A stretch of DNA of 6,560 bases from Candidatus Bathyarchaeota archaeon (GTDB taxonomy: Archaea > Thermoproteota > Bathyarchaeia > 40CM-2-53-6 > RBG-13-38-9), in assembly GCA_030671315.1 (NCBI GenBank), contig DAOUZW010000065.1:1-6560 (forward strand), given 5' to 3'. Made by a program: the position numbers and the translations under genes. This document shows positions 1 through 5,114 of the stretch, one piece after another. A model generated the notes under the pieces. The model was not told where the DNA came from, searched no databases, and saw only the letters and a list, made by a program, of their open reading frames with translations. Position 1 is the stretch's first letter; each line of letters starts with the position of its first letter.

Positions 1-387
1 TACAGAACTGTGAAATTTGATTTATTCCATGGTGGCTATCCTTTTATCGGAGAATCTTCTGCACTTGCAAAGACCTTTCCGAATGTCTATCTTGATCTTG
101 CGTGGCTTCATCTAATTTCACCTTATGTTGCTAGAGAAGCACTTTCTGAATGGATCGATACAGTACCGTCTAACAAAATACTAGGTTTTGGAGGAGATTA
201 TGTATTTGTTGAGGGAAGTTATGGCCATTCAATTATTGCAAGAGAAAACGTTTCTAAAGTACTAATTCAAAAAGTTGAAAATGATGATCTAAAATTAGAA
301 CATGCAAAATCTTTGGCCAAGAAGATCTTGAGGGAAAATGCGATTAACCTATTCTTGAAGAGAATAAAGAATAAAATTAGAAAGTGA
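1..387 (+). CDS. Amidohydrolase-2 family metal-dependent hydrolase, C-terminal fragment
   Basis: The reading frame is open from base 1, so the true start lies upstream; the in-frame GTG at 10 is not a credible start because the protein begins inside a conserved strand. Counting from that GTG as residue 1, the visible part has the late TIM-barrel motifs of the amidohydrolase-2 family: FHGGYPF (6-12, with a candidate catalytic or metal-proximal His7), FPNVYLDLAW (23-32), and ILGFGGD (57-63), where Asp63 is the expected conserved metal-binding aspartate at the end of the last barrel strand. A helical tail ends in a basic stretch. The family includes decarboxylases, lactonases and other C-O/C-N/C-C hydrolases, usually cytosolic, and the substrate cannot be read from this fragment. 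It ends in TGA, with no overlapping partner downstream and 155 bp to the next gene, so it is probably the end of a transcript. Confidence 0.82.
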   Translation, partial: YRTVKFDLFHGGYPFIGESSALAKTFPNVYLDLAWLHLISPYVAREALSEWIDTVPSNKILGFGGDYVFVEGSYGHSIIARENVSKVLIQKVENDDLKLEHAKSLAKKILRENAINLFLKRIKNKIRK

Positions 388-398
388 AGAAATTTCTT
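387..398. repeat. 12-bp perfect palindrome at the end of the hydrolase gene
   Basis: AAGAAATTTCTT reads the same on both strands and begins on the last base of the hydrolase stop codon. It has no loop, so it would make a poor RNA hairpin, and AT-rich palindromes of this size can occur by chance. The rest of 388-542 shows no gene; it is AT-rich and holds the fprA promoter at its right end. Confidence 0.3.
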
Positions 399-492
399 TG
401 GTTATCTCCCTAACAAATAGAAATATGAATTTCACTTACAATAAAAAATTTGAAAAATTAACATGAACATAGTCTGAGAGGATGCGAGTTAC

Positions 493-508
493 AAAAGAGT
501 TTATGAAT
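493..508 (+). promoter_or_regulatory. Likely archaeal promoter of fprA (purine-rich BRE plus TATA box)
   Basis: A purine run AAAAGA (493-498) is followed by GTTTATGAAT (499-508), resembling an archaeal BRE/TATA pair. With the usual spacing of about 26 bp from TATA centre to start, transcription would begin near 529, giving a leader of about 14 nt that holds just the Shine-Dalgarno. The agreement of TATA, ribosome site and start codon supports the call, but it rests on pattern only. Confidence 0.45.
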
Positions 509-530
509 ACCGATTACCTTTTCCTGCGAT

Positions 531-539
531 AAGGTGATG
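531..539 (+). promoter_or_regulatory. Shine-Dalgarno site that fixes the TTG start of fprA
   Basis: AAGGTGATG contains GGTGAT, complementary to the archaeal 16S rRNA 3' end, ending 4 nt before TTG at 543. The same GGTGAT-N4-start layout is seen at the small zinc protein (6310-6324). The overlapping ATG at 537 is followed at once by TAA, so it cannot be the start. This is why the TTG is accepted. Confidence 0.75.
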
Positions 540-542
540 TAA

Positions 543-1736
543 TTGTCTCCAGTAAAGCTTTTAGACGATATCTATTGGGTGGGAGCTATCGACTGGAACG
601 TAAGGAACTTTCATGGTTTTTCATATACCACACATCGTGGAACAACATATAACTCATATTTGATCGTTGATGAAAAAATCGCTCTTGTCGATAGCGTCTA
701 TGCTAACTTCAAAGACGAGATGATAAGAAGGATTAGAGAGATAGTTGAACCAGATAAGATAGACTATATAATTGCCAATCATGTTGAGCCGGATCATTCT
801 GGTTCAATTGCGGATATTCTGAAGCTCGCGCCAAATGCCAAAGTTGTGGGAACAGCCAGATGTCAAAAAGGCTTGTTCAAACATTATTTTGGAGACTGGG
901 ACTTTCAAATAGTGAAAACAGGCGATACAATAAATCTCGGTAAAAGAACTCTTACTTTTCTAGAAGCCCCAATGTTGCATTGGCCTGATAGTATGTTCAC
1001 TTACATACAAAAAGATGCTTTGTTACTTCCAAATGATGCATTTGGTCAACACTTGGCCACATCAAAACGATTTGATGACGAAGTAGACGAAAAGATCTTA
1101 ATGGAAGAAGCTACAAAATACTATGCTAATATTTTATGGCCACTCAGCTCATTGGTAGTGAAAAAAATCGAACAAGTACAGAAACAAGATATTAAGATCA
1201 ATATGATAGCTCCAAGTCACGGAATCATCTGGCGTAGCAATCCTATGAAAATTATTGAATCTTATCTCCGATGGGCTAAAGGAGAAGCTGAGAAAAGAGT
1301 CCTTATCGTCTATGATACAATGTGGGGAAACACAGATAAAATGGCTAGGGCAATAGCCGAAGGAATTTCAAGTATGAACGTTGAAGCTAAGATTTATCGC
1401 ATACCTCACTCAGATCGCAGTGATATTATGGCTGACCTTTTAGAAGCAAAAGGAATATTGATCGGATCATCAACCATAAATAACGACATTTTACCTACGG
1501 TCGCACCAATACTGGAAGAACTCAAAGGATTGAAACCTCACGGAAAGATCGCCGCCGCTTTCGGTTCATATGGATGGGCTGGAGGAGCAGTCAAAACCAT
1601 AGAAGAGACATTCAATAAAGTAGGAATGAAGATCTCTTCACCTGCAATCACAATAAATTATGTTCCTACTGAAGAAGAAATTCAGAAATGCTACAACTTT
1701 GGAAAAGAATTTGCCAAAAACATAATCGCATCATGA
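543..1736 (+). CDS. fprA: Flavodiiron protein (A-type flavoprotein; O2/NO reductase or F420H2 oxidase)
   Basis: Cytosolic flavodiiron proteins reduce O2 to water and/or NO to N2O at a diiron site beside FMN, protecting anaerobes; in methanogens the donor is F420H2. This 397-residue protein has the usual two-domain length. The N-terminal metallo-beta-lactamase-like domain (about 1-248) carries all the diiron ligands at classical positions: H80-x-E82-x-D84 with H85, H146, D165 and H226. The flavodoxin domain (about 252-397) starts with VLIVYDTMWGNTDKMA, the FMN phosphate loop, followed by IGSSTINND (307-315) and FGSYGWAGGA (340-349), typical FMN-contact segments. There is no C-terminal rubredoxin or flavin reductase domain, so it is the minimal class A form needing a separate donor. 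It starts with TTG, set by a strong Shine-Dalgarno at 531-539, and has its own promoter. Whether O2 or NO is the main substrate, and whether F420H2 is the donor, cannot be told from sequence alone. Confidence 0.96.
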   Translation: MSPVKLLDDIYWVGAIDWNVRNFHGFSYTTHRGTTYNSYLIVDEKIALVDSVYANFKDEMIRRIREIVEPDKIDYIIANHVEPDHSGSIADILKLAPNAKVVGTARCQKGLFKHYFGDWDFQIVKTGDTINLGKRTLTFLEAPMLHWPDSMFTYIQKDALLLPNDAFGQHLATSKRFDDEVDEKILMEEATKYYANILWPLSSLVVKKIEQVQKQDIKINMIAPSHGIIWRSNPMKIIESYLRWAKGEAEKRVLIVYDTMWGNTDKMARAIAEGISSMNVEAKIYRIPHSDRSDIMADLLEAKGILIGSSTINNDILPTVAPILEELKGLKPHGKIAAAFGSYGWAGGAVKTIEETFNKVGMKISSPAITINYVPTEEEIQKCYNFGKEFAKNIIAS

Positions 1737-1747
1737 TTCGGTAAGAA

Positions 1748-1754
1748 TTTTTTT
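1748..1754 (+). terminator. Oligo-T run after fprA
   Basis: Seven consecutive T residues lie 12 nt after the fprA stop codon. Archaeal RNA polymerase commonly terminates at such U-runs without a strong hairpin. It also separates fprA from the downstream polymerase gene, which has its own TATA-like element. Confidence 0.45.
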
Positions 1755-1772
1755 GGACTACAGAATCAAAAG

Positions 1773-1782
1773 TTATGTAATA
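1773..1782 (+). promoter_or_regulatory. TATA-like element of the DNA polymerase gene (probably leaderless mRNA)
   Basis: TTATGTAATA is centred about 24-25 bp before the ATG at 1802, the distance expected between a TATA box and the transcription start itself. No good Shine-Dalgarno lies before the ATG (only GAGAATGGTT), so a leaderless or near-leaderless transcript fits both observations. This is inference from spacing. Confidence 0.4.
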
Positions 1783-1801
1783 AAATTTTTGAGAATGGTT
1801 C

Positions 1802-2890
1802 ATGACAAGAATAGTCCTCCATGTTGATTTAGATTCTTTTTATGCTTCTTTAGAGGAAATTCGCAATCCAGAGATTAAAGGCAAACCAGTTGTGATTTGT
1901 GTATATTCAGGACGTTCGCCAGACAGTGGAGCAGTAAGCACATCAAATTATAAAGCTCGTGAGCTGGGGATAAAAGCTGGTATTCCGATATCATTCGCAA
2001 AACATATTGCAAAGGACAAAGAAGTGGTTTTTCTGCCTGTTGATATAGAGTATTACAGACTAGCCTCAGATAGAATAATGGAACTTCTTGAAGAAGAAGC
2101 TGATACTATTGAACAGGTAAGCATCGATGAGGCTTACCTTGATGTTACAAACAAAACCTTCGGAAATTGGATTGAAGCCCAGAAAATTGCTGAAAAGATT
2201 AAAGAGAAGATTGAGCACCACGAGGGTCTAACATGTTCTGTAGGTATCGGTCCAAACAAGCTAGTTGCAAAAATGGCTTCTGGGTATGAGAAACCTAACG
2301 GATTAACCGTTATCACAGATGGTGAGGTCATTGGTTTTTTTGAGAAGCTGTCTGTATCAAAGATTCATGGTATAGGAGACAGGACAACTAAATCTCTAAA
2401 TGATCTCGGAATACAAACTGCAAGTGATCTAGCCAATTATAATATTGATGCTCTTGAAAGGATATTCGGAAAAAATAAAGCGAAAAATCTCCGAGAGAAG
2501 GCGAAAGGAATTGATGAATCACCTGTAGAACAAGGTGAAATACAACAAATATCTAGAATAGGAACGTTACGTGAAGATACAGATAATATTGAAATGATAT
2601 TTGAGAAAATAAAGGAACTTTCAATTGATTTACAGAAAAAAATCAAAAAGAAAGTTGTCGACTTTCGAACAATCTCGATAATCGTAATAGATACAGAATT
2701 AAAAACCCATTCCAGAAGTGAAACTCTGCAACAAACAGATCTAATTGATGAAAATCTAATTACAGTTAGGAAATTACTTCTAAAATTCTTTGAGGAAAAT
2801 CCTGGAAAGAAGTTAAGAAGAATCGGGATTAAAGTATCTAATCTTCTAGAGAAGAAAAAGCAAAAGAGCCTCGGGGATTTCTATAGCTGA
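1802..2890 (+). CDS. dinB: Y-family DNA polymerase IV (Dpo4/DinB type) with C-terminal PCNA-binding motif
   Basis: This is a translesion DNA polymerase, low-fidelity and distributive, that copies past damaged bases. Its 362 residues are near the length of Sulfolobus Dpo4 (about 352). The palm opens with VDLDSFYASLEE: Asp9 is a catalytic metal ligand and Tyr14 matches the steric-gate tyrosine (Dpo4 Tyr12). The second catalytic pair is in SIDEAYLDV (107-115), Asp109 and Glu110. TCSVGIGPNKLVAKMAS (144-160) is the conserved palm segment, and the thumb has a helix-hairpin-helix around KIHGIGDRTTKSLNDLGI (187-204). The little-finger domain spans roughly 245-347. The last residues, Q354-K-S-L357-G-D-F360-Y361, fit the PIP box QxxLxxFY, tethering the enzyme to the PCNA sliding clamp. 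The ATG at 1802 directly precedes the first beta strand and suits a leaderless start. No key residue is missing. Confidence 0.96.
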   Translation: MTRIVLHVDLDSFYASLEEIRNPEIKGKPVVICVYSGRSPDSGAVSTSNYKARELGIKAGIPISFAKHIAKDKEVVFLPVDIEYYRLASDRIMELLEEEADTIEQVSIDEAYLDVTNKTFGNWIEAQKIAEKIKEKIEHHEGLTCSVGIGPNKLVAKMASGYEKPNGLTVITDGEVIGFFEKLSVSKIHGIGDRTTKSLNDLGIQTASDLANYNIDALERIFGKNKAKNLREKAKGIDESPVEQGEIQQISRIGTLREDTDNIEMIFEKIKELSIDLQKKIKKKVVDFRTISIIVIDTELKTHSRSETLQQTDLIDENLITVRKLLLKFFEENPGKKLRRIGIKVSNLLEKKKQKSLGDFYS

Positions 2891-2891
2891 A

Positions 2892-2908
2892 AATCTATGG
2901 AATAGATT
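2892..2908. repeat. Perfect 7-bp inverted repeat just after the polymerase stop codon
   Basis: AATCTAT-GGA-ATAGATT begins one base after the polymerase TGA and would form a tight stem with a 3-nt loop in the mRNA. It may act as a 3'-end hairpin or part of a terminator, although no T-run follows directly. Its right arm with one preceding G (2900-2908) is identical to 3675-3683. The remaining 2909-3061, between convergent genes, shows no gene; it holds a weaker inverted repeat ACTTGA/TCAAGT (2957-2962 and 2977-2982) and a T6 run at 3050-3055. Confidence 0.45.
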
Positions 2909-3061
2909 ATACTTAATCTTACGATAGCTAATATCATTTGAATTTGCATAGCGTTCACTTGATTCTTAATTCTTATTCAAGTAATCTTTGTCGCATGCTA
3001 CGATAAGCTCTAAAAAGAGGAGATGGAGAGAAGTATTAATGGTTTCTTATTTTTTGAAGAT

Positions 3062-3556
3062 TTATTGGGGTGTCGGCATTGGTTTCTTTGGAATCTCTAT
3101 GTTCCATTCCTCTAACTTCATTTTGAACGCATCTCTGATCTCTTCTTTGCTGGCACCATTCTCACGCATATCCTTTACCATATCTTTAATTTCTTTTCGC
3201 TGTTCCTCTGTAAGGTCATTCAGAAAAGGGGGGTGACGACCTTTGGCGCCTTTCTTAAATTTGCCTTCAAATTCTGGAACTTCGATTCCCCATTCCGTTA
3301 GCTTTGATTCCACTGCCACCTTGATCTCTTCTTTGCTGGCACCATTCTCACGCATATCCTTTACCATATCTTTAATTTCCTCTCGTTGTATGTCTGATAA
3401 GTCGCCGAAATTGCATGCACCTCGATTAAAACGTCCGATCTCTCTATCATCAGATGCATATGTAGTTAGGATAATACCACCAGAGATTGCTGACACGACC
3501 AATACCGATACCAAGATTAATCCAATGTTTTTATTCGTTCTAGTCACCTCCATCAT
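3062..3556 (-). CDS. Small exported or membrane-anchored protein with two helical repeats
   Basis: No named function is recognised. From ATG 3556 the protein has 164 residues: a short charged N-terminus, one hydrophobic segment (about 11-33) that could be a signal peptide or membrane anchor, then a soluble, charged, presumably extracytoplasmic region. That region has two copies of a roughly 43-residue unit (52-94 and 114-156), each opening DLSDIQREE or DLTEEQRKE, sharing the 19 residues EIKDMVKDMRENGASKEEI exactly, and closing with a KLxEWxIExP motif. The units are 62 codons apart, joined by a basic Gly/Lys/Pro linker (about 97-113), and the tail is proline-rich. The opening LTxEQ recalls helical periplasmic proteins of the Spy/CpxP kind, but that is only a resemblance. 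The start is uncertain: a perfect Shine-Dalgarno (3544-3551) lies inside this frame and points at an ACG codon (3538-3536), which would give a 158-residue protein starting right before the hydrophobic segment. The gene is convergent with the polymerase and divergent from the regulator. Confidence 0.8.
   Translation of the reverse strand: MMEVTRTNKNIGLILVSVLVVSAISGGIILTTYASDDREIGRFNRGACNFGDLSDIQREEIKDMVKDMRENGASKEEIKVAVESKLTEWGIEVPEFEGKFKKGAKGRHPPFLNDLTEEQRKEIKDMVKDMRENGASKEEIRDAFKMKLEEWNIEIPKKPMPTPQ
3136..3193 (-). repeat. 58-bp perfect direct repeat, distal copy
   Basis: Bases 3136-3193 are identical to 3322-3379, at an offset of 186 bp (62 codons, in frame). They encode the second EIKDMVKDMRENGASKEEI block. 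Outside this segment the two units have diverged at both DNA and protein level. Confidence 0.9.
3322..3379 (-). repeat. 58-bp perfect direct repeat, proximal copy
   Basis: This copy encodes the first helical unit of the repeat protein and matches 3136-3193 base for base, including every synonymous position. Such identity between units that differ on either side suggests recent gene conversion or slippage confined to this block. Confidence 0.9.
3544..3551 (-). promoter_or_regulatory. Perfect Shine-Dalgarno inside the 5' end of the repeat-protein frame
   Basis: On the minus strand this reads GGAGGTGA, a full match to the archaeal anti-Shine-Dalgarno. It overlaps codons 2-5 of the frame opened by ATG 3556, so it cannot serve that ATG. 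Within GGTGAC it is followed by exactly 4 nt and then ACG (3538-3536), the same spacing used for fprA and the small zinc protein. Either ACG is the start, a start codon has mutated, or the gene is translated leaderless from ATG 3556/3553. Confidence 0.7.
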
Positions 3557-3582
3557 TACATGGCTTATTGAGTTCCTTTAGA

Positions 3583-3590
3583 TTATTATA
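3583..3590 (-). promoter_or_regulatory. TATA-like element of the repeat-protein gene
   Basis: TATAATAA on the minus strand is centred near 3586-3587, placing the likely transcription start near 3560. That is compatible either with an almost leaderless start at ATG 3556 or with a leader of about 22 nt carrying the Shine-Dalgarno at 3544-3551. Confidence 0.4.
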
Positions 3591-3645
3591 CCATTTTTCA
3601 AGATTTGACAAATATCTATTAAACAATTTATCATAATTTTACCCA

Positions 3646-3683
3646 AATCTATTCCAAATCTTACCAAGATATAAGAATAGATT
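3646..3683. repeat. Nested inverted repeat in the divergent intergenic region
   Basis: Arms AATCTATTC (3646-3654) and GAATAGATT (3675-3683) are perfect 9-bp complements with a 20-nt spacer. Inside lies a second perfect stem, ATCTT (3658-3662) / AAGAT (3666-3670), with loop ACC. The element sits between the divergent starts of the repeat protein and the winged-helix regulator, a natural place for an operator, for example for that regulator. It could also fold as RNA if the region is transcribed. The rest of 3557-3824 is AT-rich and shows no gene. Confidence 0.55.
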
Positions 3684-3763
3684 AAATTATCAAGAAAATA
3701 TTATTAAATTTAGAATATGCGCTAATATTTTCTTACCAAAATAAAATGAACTGGCAGAGACAT

Positions 3764-3773
3764 CTTTATTATT
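3764..3773 (+). promoter_or_regulatory. Candidate TATA element of the regulator/membrane-protein operon
   Basis: CTTTATTATT lies about 56 bp before the ATG at 3825, predicting a start near 3795 and a leader of about 30 nt. A second AT-rich stretch (AATATTTTTT, about 3805-3814) is too close to the ATG to be the TATA box of that start. Weak, by pattern only. Confidence 0.25.
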
Positions 3774-3824
3774 GGTCTATTGATTCTACAGTATTCTCAA
3801 CTGAAATATTTTTTAGTGGTACAA

Positions 3825-4148
3825 ATGTCTGCAATCATTCAGCCTTCAAAATACGTATTAGGATGGTTGATTGCAGGCACTAGAGGTGGGGTAACTCGCG
3901 CAGAAATTATTAAAGTGCTTAAGGAAACTCCACAAAATGCTAATCAATTAGCAACTTTACTCAAAAAAGATTATAGAACCATAAGGCATCACTTGGAAAT
4001 TCTAGAGAAGAATAAAATAATTACGACAGCTGGGGACAGGTATGGTACCACATACTTCTTGTCTCCACAAATGGAAGAAAATTATGTAGTTTTTGAAGAA
4101 ATTATGGAGAAAATTGGAAAAAAAGAAAAAAGGGAGAAAAACAGGTGA
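3825..4148 (+). CDS. ArsR-like winged-helix transcriptional regulator
   Basis: A 107-residue cytosolic DNA-binding protein (ATG at 3825). It matches a common archaeal winged-helix type: IAGTRGGVTRAEIIKVLKET (16-35) is the first helical part, NANQLATLL (38-46) the helix before the recognition helix, DYRTIRHHLEILEKNKI (49-65) the recognition helix and following segment, and GDRYGTTYFLS (70-80) the wing. The C-terminal part (about 83-107) is helical and ends in a Lys/Arg-rich tail, possibly for dimerisation or membrane/partner contact. There are no cysteines, so a metal-thiolate sensor of the classical ArsR kind is unlikely. An in-frame TTG at 3780 would add 15 hydrophobic residues with no family counterpart; ATG 3825, preceded by a weak GTGGT, is preferred. 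Its stop overlaps the GTG start of the next gene, so the two proteins are made from one message and probably act together. Confidence 0.88.
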   Translation: MSAIIQPSKYVLGWLIAGTRGGVTRAEIIKVLKETPQNANQLATLLKKDYRTIRHHLEILEKNKIITTAGDRYGTTYFLSPQMEENYVVFEEIMEKIGKKEKREKNR

Positions 4149-4603
4149 AACATGAATTGAACAAGAATCTAAAACTGACACTGATGCTGGTAGCACTCTC
4201 AATAGTGGTTTTGCTTGTGATATTTTGGACCATAGAATATCCGATTAGGATACCCAATTCACATCCACGAGCTGAATTTATGGGTCCAAGACCAAGTCGT
4301 CCAACTCCTGGAGATATAGAGCTATTTTATACAGTCAAAACAGTAATCTCCTCTATCAATGTCATGCTGTTGATTTTCTTATTGATTGGATATATCGATA
4401 TATATAGAAAGACAAAGTCAGAGTTTACAATTGGATTATTAATATTCTCAATGACTCTCCTTCTGTACGCACTTTCATCAAATCCATTGATACATTGGCT
4501 TTTTGGTTTTCGCGCTTTTGGTCTTGGACCATTTGCAATGTTGCCAGACTTATTCGCATGCGTAGCATTATCCATTCTGCTATACTTTACCATCAAATAT
4601 TGA
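4145..4603 (+). CDS. Four-helix membrane protein paired with the winged-helix regulator
   Basis: No characterised function is recognised. The 152-residue protein has four predicted membrane segments (about 10-30, 64-86, 93-112 and 128-149). Basic residues at the N-terminus (K2, K8, K10) and between helices 2 and 3 (YRKTK, 87-91) put both ends inside. Between helices 1 and 2 lies a proline-rich outer loop (32-56). A compact motif, HWLFGFRAFGLGPF followed by LPDLF (117-137), covers the second outer loop and start of helix 4 and looks like the family signature. GTG 4145 overlaps the regulator stop TGA (4146-4148) and has GGGAG (4135-4139 region) upstream; TTG 4157, 8 nt after AGGTGA, is an alternative that removes only four residues. 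Translational coupling suggests a functional partner of the regulator, perhaps a signal sensor or anchor; that is inference. It could also be the regulated target. Confidence 0.85.
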   Translation: MKHELNKNLKLTLMLVALSIVVLLVIFWTIEYPIRIPNSHPRAEFMGPRPSRPTPGDIELFYTVKTVISSINVMLLIFLLIGYIDIYRKTKSEFTIGLLIFSMTLLLYALSSNPLIHWLFGFRAFGLGPFAMLPDLFACVALSILLYFTIKY

Positions 4604-4605
4604 GG

Positions 4606-4656
4606 ATGACGACTATTAATCTACAAAGCCGTCATGAGCACACGCGATGTTTTTTT
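4606..4656 (+). terminator. Hairpin and T7 run ending the regulator/membrane-protein operon
   Basis: ATGACG (4606-4611) and CGTCAT (4630-4635) are 6-bp complementary arms starting 2 nt after the stop codon, followed by seven T residues at 4650-4656. The T-run is the stronger signal for an archaeal terminator; the stem has a large 18-nt loop and may be incidental. It lies between convergent genes. Confidence 0.45.
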
Positions 4657-4674
4657 AGTTGTATAAAAGAGAGT

Positions 4675-5025
4675 TTACTGGCTGGCACCACATTTTCCAC
4701 AGTAGGTGGTTGATTCAGGTATTTCAGCCCCGCAATTGATACAGAATTTTTTTTGCTCTGTTGATGCGACTTCATTCTTTGATTCGTTTCTTCTACGTTT
4801 TGCTGCCATTGCTATCGAGTAAATCAGACATGCGATGATACCATAAACAATACCATTGAATAAAGATATTATCAAGACAGTTGCAGGTATACCTCCAACT
4901 GGGTAGTCAGTCTCAGGTACATCAAGCATTTCGTAAATCTGTCTTCCAGGAGGTAGATCAGCGTAAATTAGTGTCAATGATGTCATTGCTACGAAGAATA
5001 CTAAAAATACTATTGCACCTTTCAT
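4675..5025 (-). CDS. Two-helix membrane protein with C-terminal zinc ribbon
   Basis: No specific function is recognised. The 116-residue protein has an N-terminal hydrophobic segment (about 3-22; signal peptide or first helix), an outer loop with GRQIYEMLDVPETDYPVGG (27-45), a second membrane helix (about 47-72), a basic stop-transfer stretch KRRR (76-79), and a polar linker. It ends in a cytoplasmic zinc ribbon with four cysteine ligands: C95-x2-C98 and C109-x2-C112, of the short zinc-ribbon type common at the ends of archaeal membrane proteins. The topology puts the ribbon inside the cell, where it could bind nucleic acid or a protein partner. ATG 5025 has only a weak upstream GAG but directly precedes the hydrophobic segment. 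TATA-like TATATTAAG (about 5069-5077, minus strand) predicts a leader of about 23 nt. It is convergent with the four-helix protein and likely monocistronic. Confidence 0.8.
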   Translation of the reverse strand: MKGAIVFLVFFVAMTSLTLIYADLPPGRQIYEMLDVPETDYPVGGIPATVLIISLFNGIVYGIIACLIYSIAMAAKRRRNESKNEVASTEQKKFCINCGAEIPESTTYCGKCGASQ

Positions 5026-5114
5026 GAGATCTCAACATTAAGTAAGTGTTCGGTGAATATAAGAAAATTCTTAATATAGCGGGCGCGCTCGAACGTGAAC
5101 AAACTTCAAGTCGA

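Noticed and set aside
388..542. Possible C/D-box small RNA before fprA
   Set aside because: CTGA at about 473-476 and a GTGATG exist, but the latter is the fprA Shine-Dalgarno and no proper C/D box pair with guide spacing is seen.
2134..2646. Minus-strand frames of 65 and 69 codons inside the polymerase gene
   Set aside because: They are shadows of a fully conserved polymerase coding region and have no start signals.
3136..3379. CRISPR-like spacing of two identical direct repeats
   Set aside because: There are only two copies, 186 bp apart, in frame inside a coding region; this is a protein repeat.
2988..3581. Plus-strand frames of 82 and 112 codons (2988-3236 and 3243-3581)
   Set aside because: Both lie antisense to the repeat protein, share its internal duplication as a mirror effect, and have no ribosome site. 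The minus-strand frame has a hydrophobic leader, repeat units and a Shine-Dalgarno.
4390..4403. 14-bp palindrome ATATATCGATATAT
   Set aside because: It lies within the membrane-protein coding region and arises from codons for a Gly-Tyr-Ile-Asp-Ile-Tyr stretch; no reason to see an operator.
4002..4713. Minus-strand 66- and 89-codon frames and a plus-strand 72-codon frame over the regulator/membrane operon
   Set aside because: All overlap better supported genes; none has motif content or a ribosome site.
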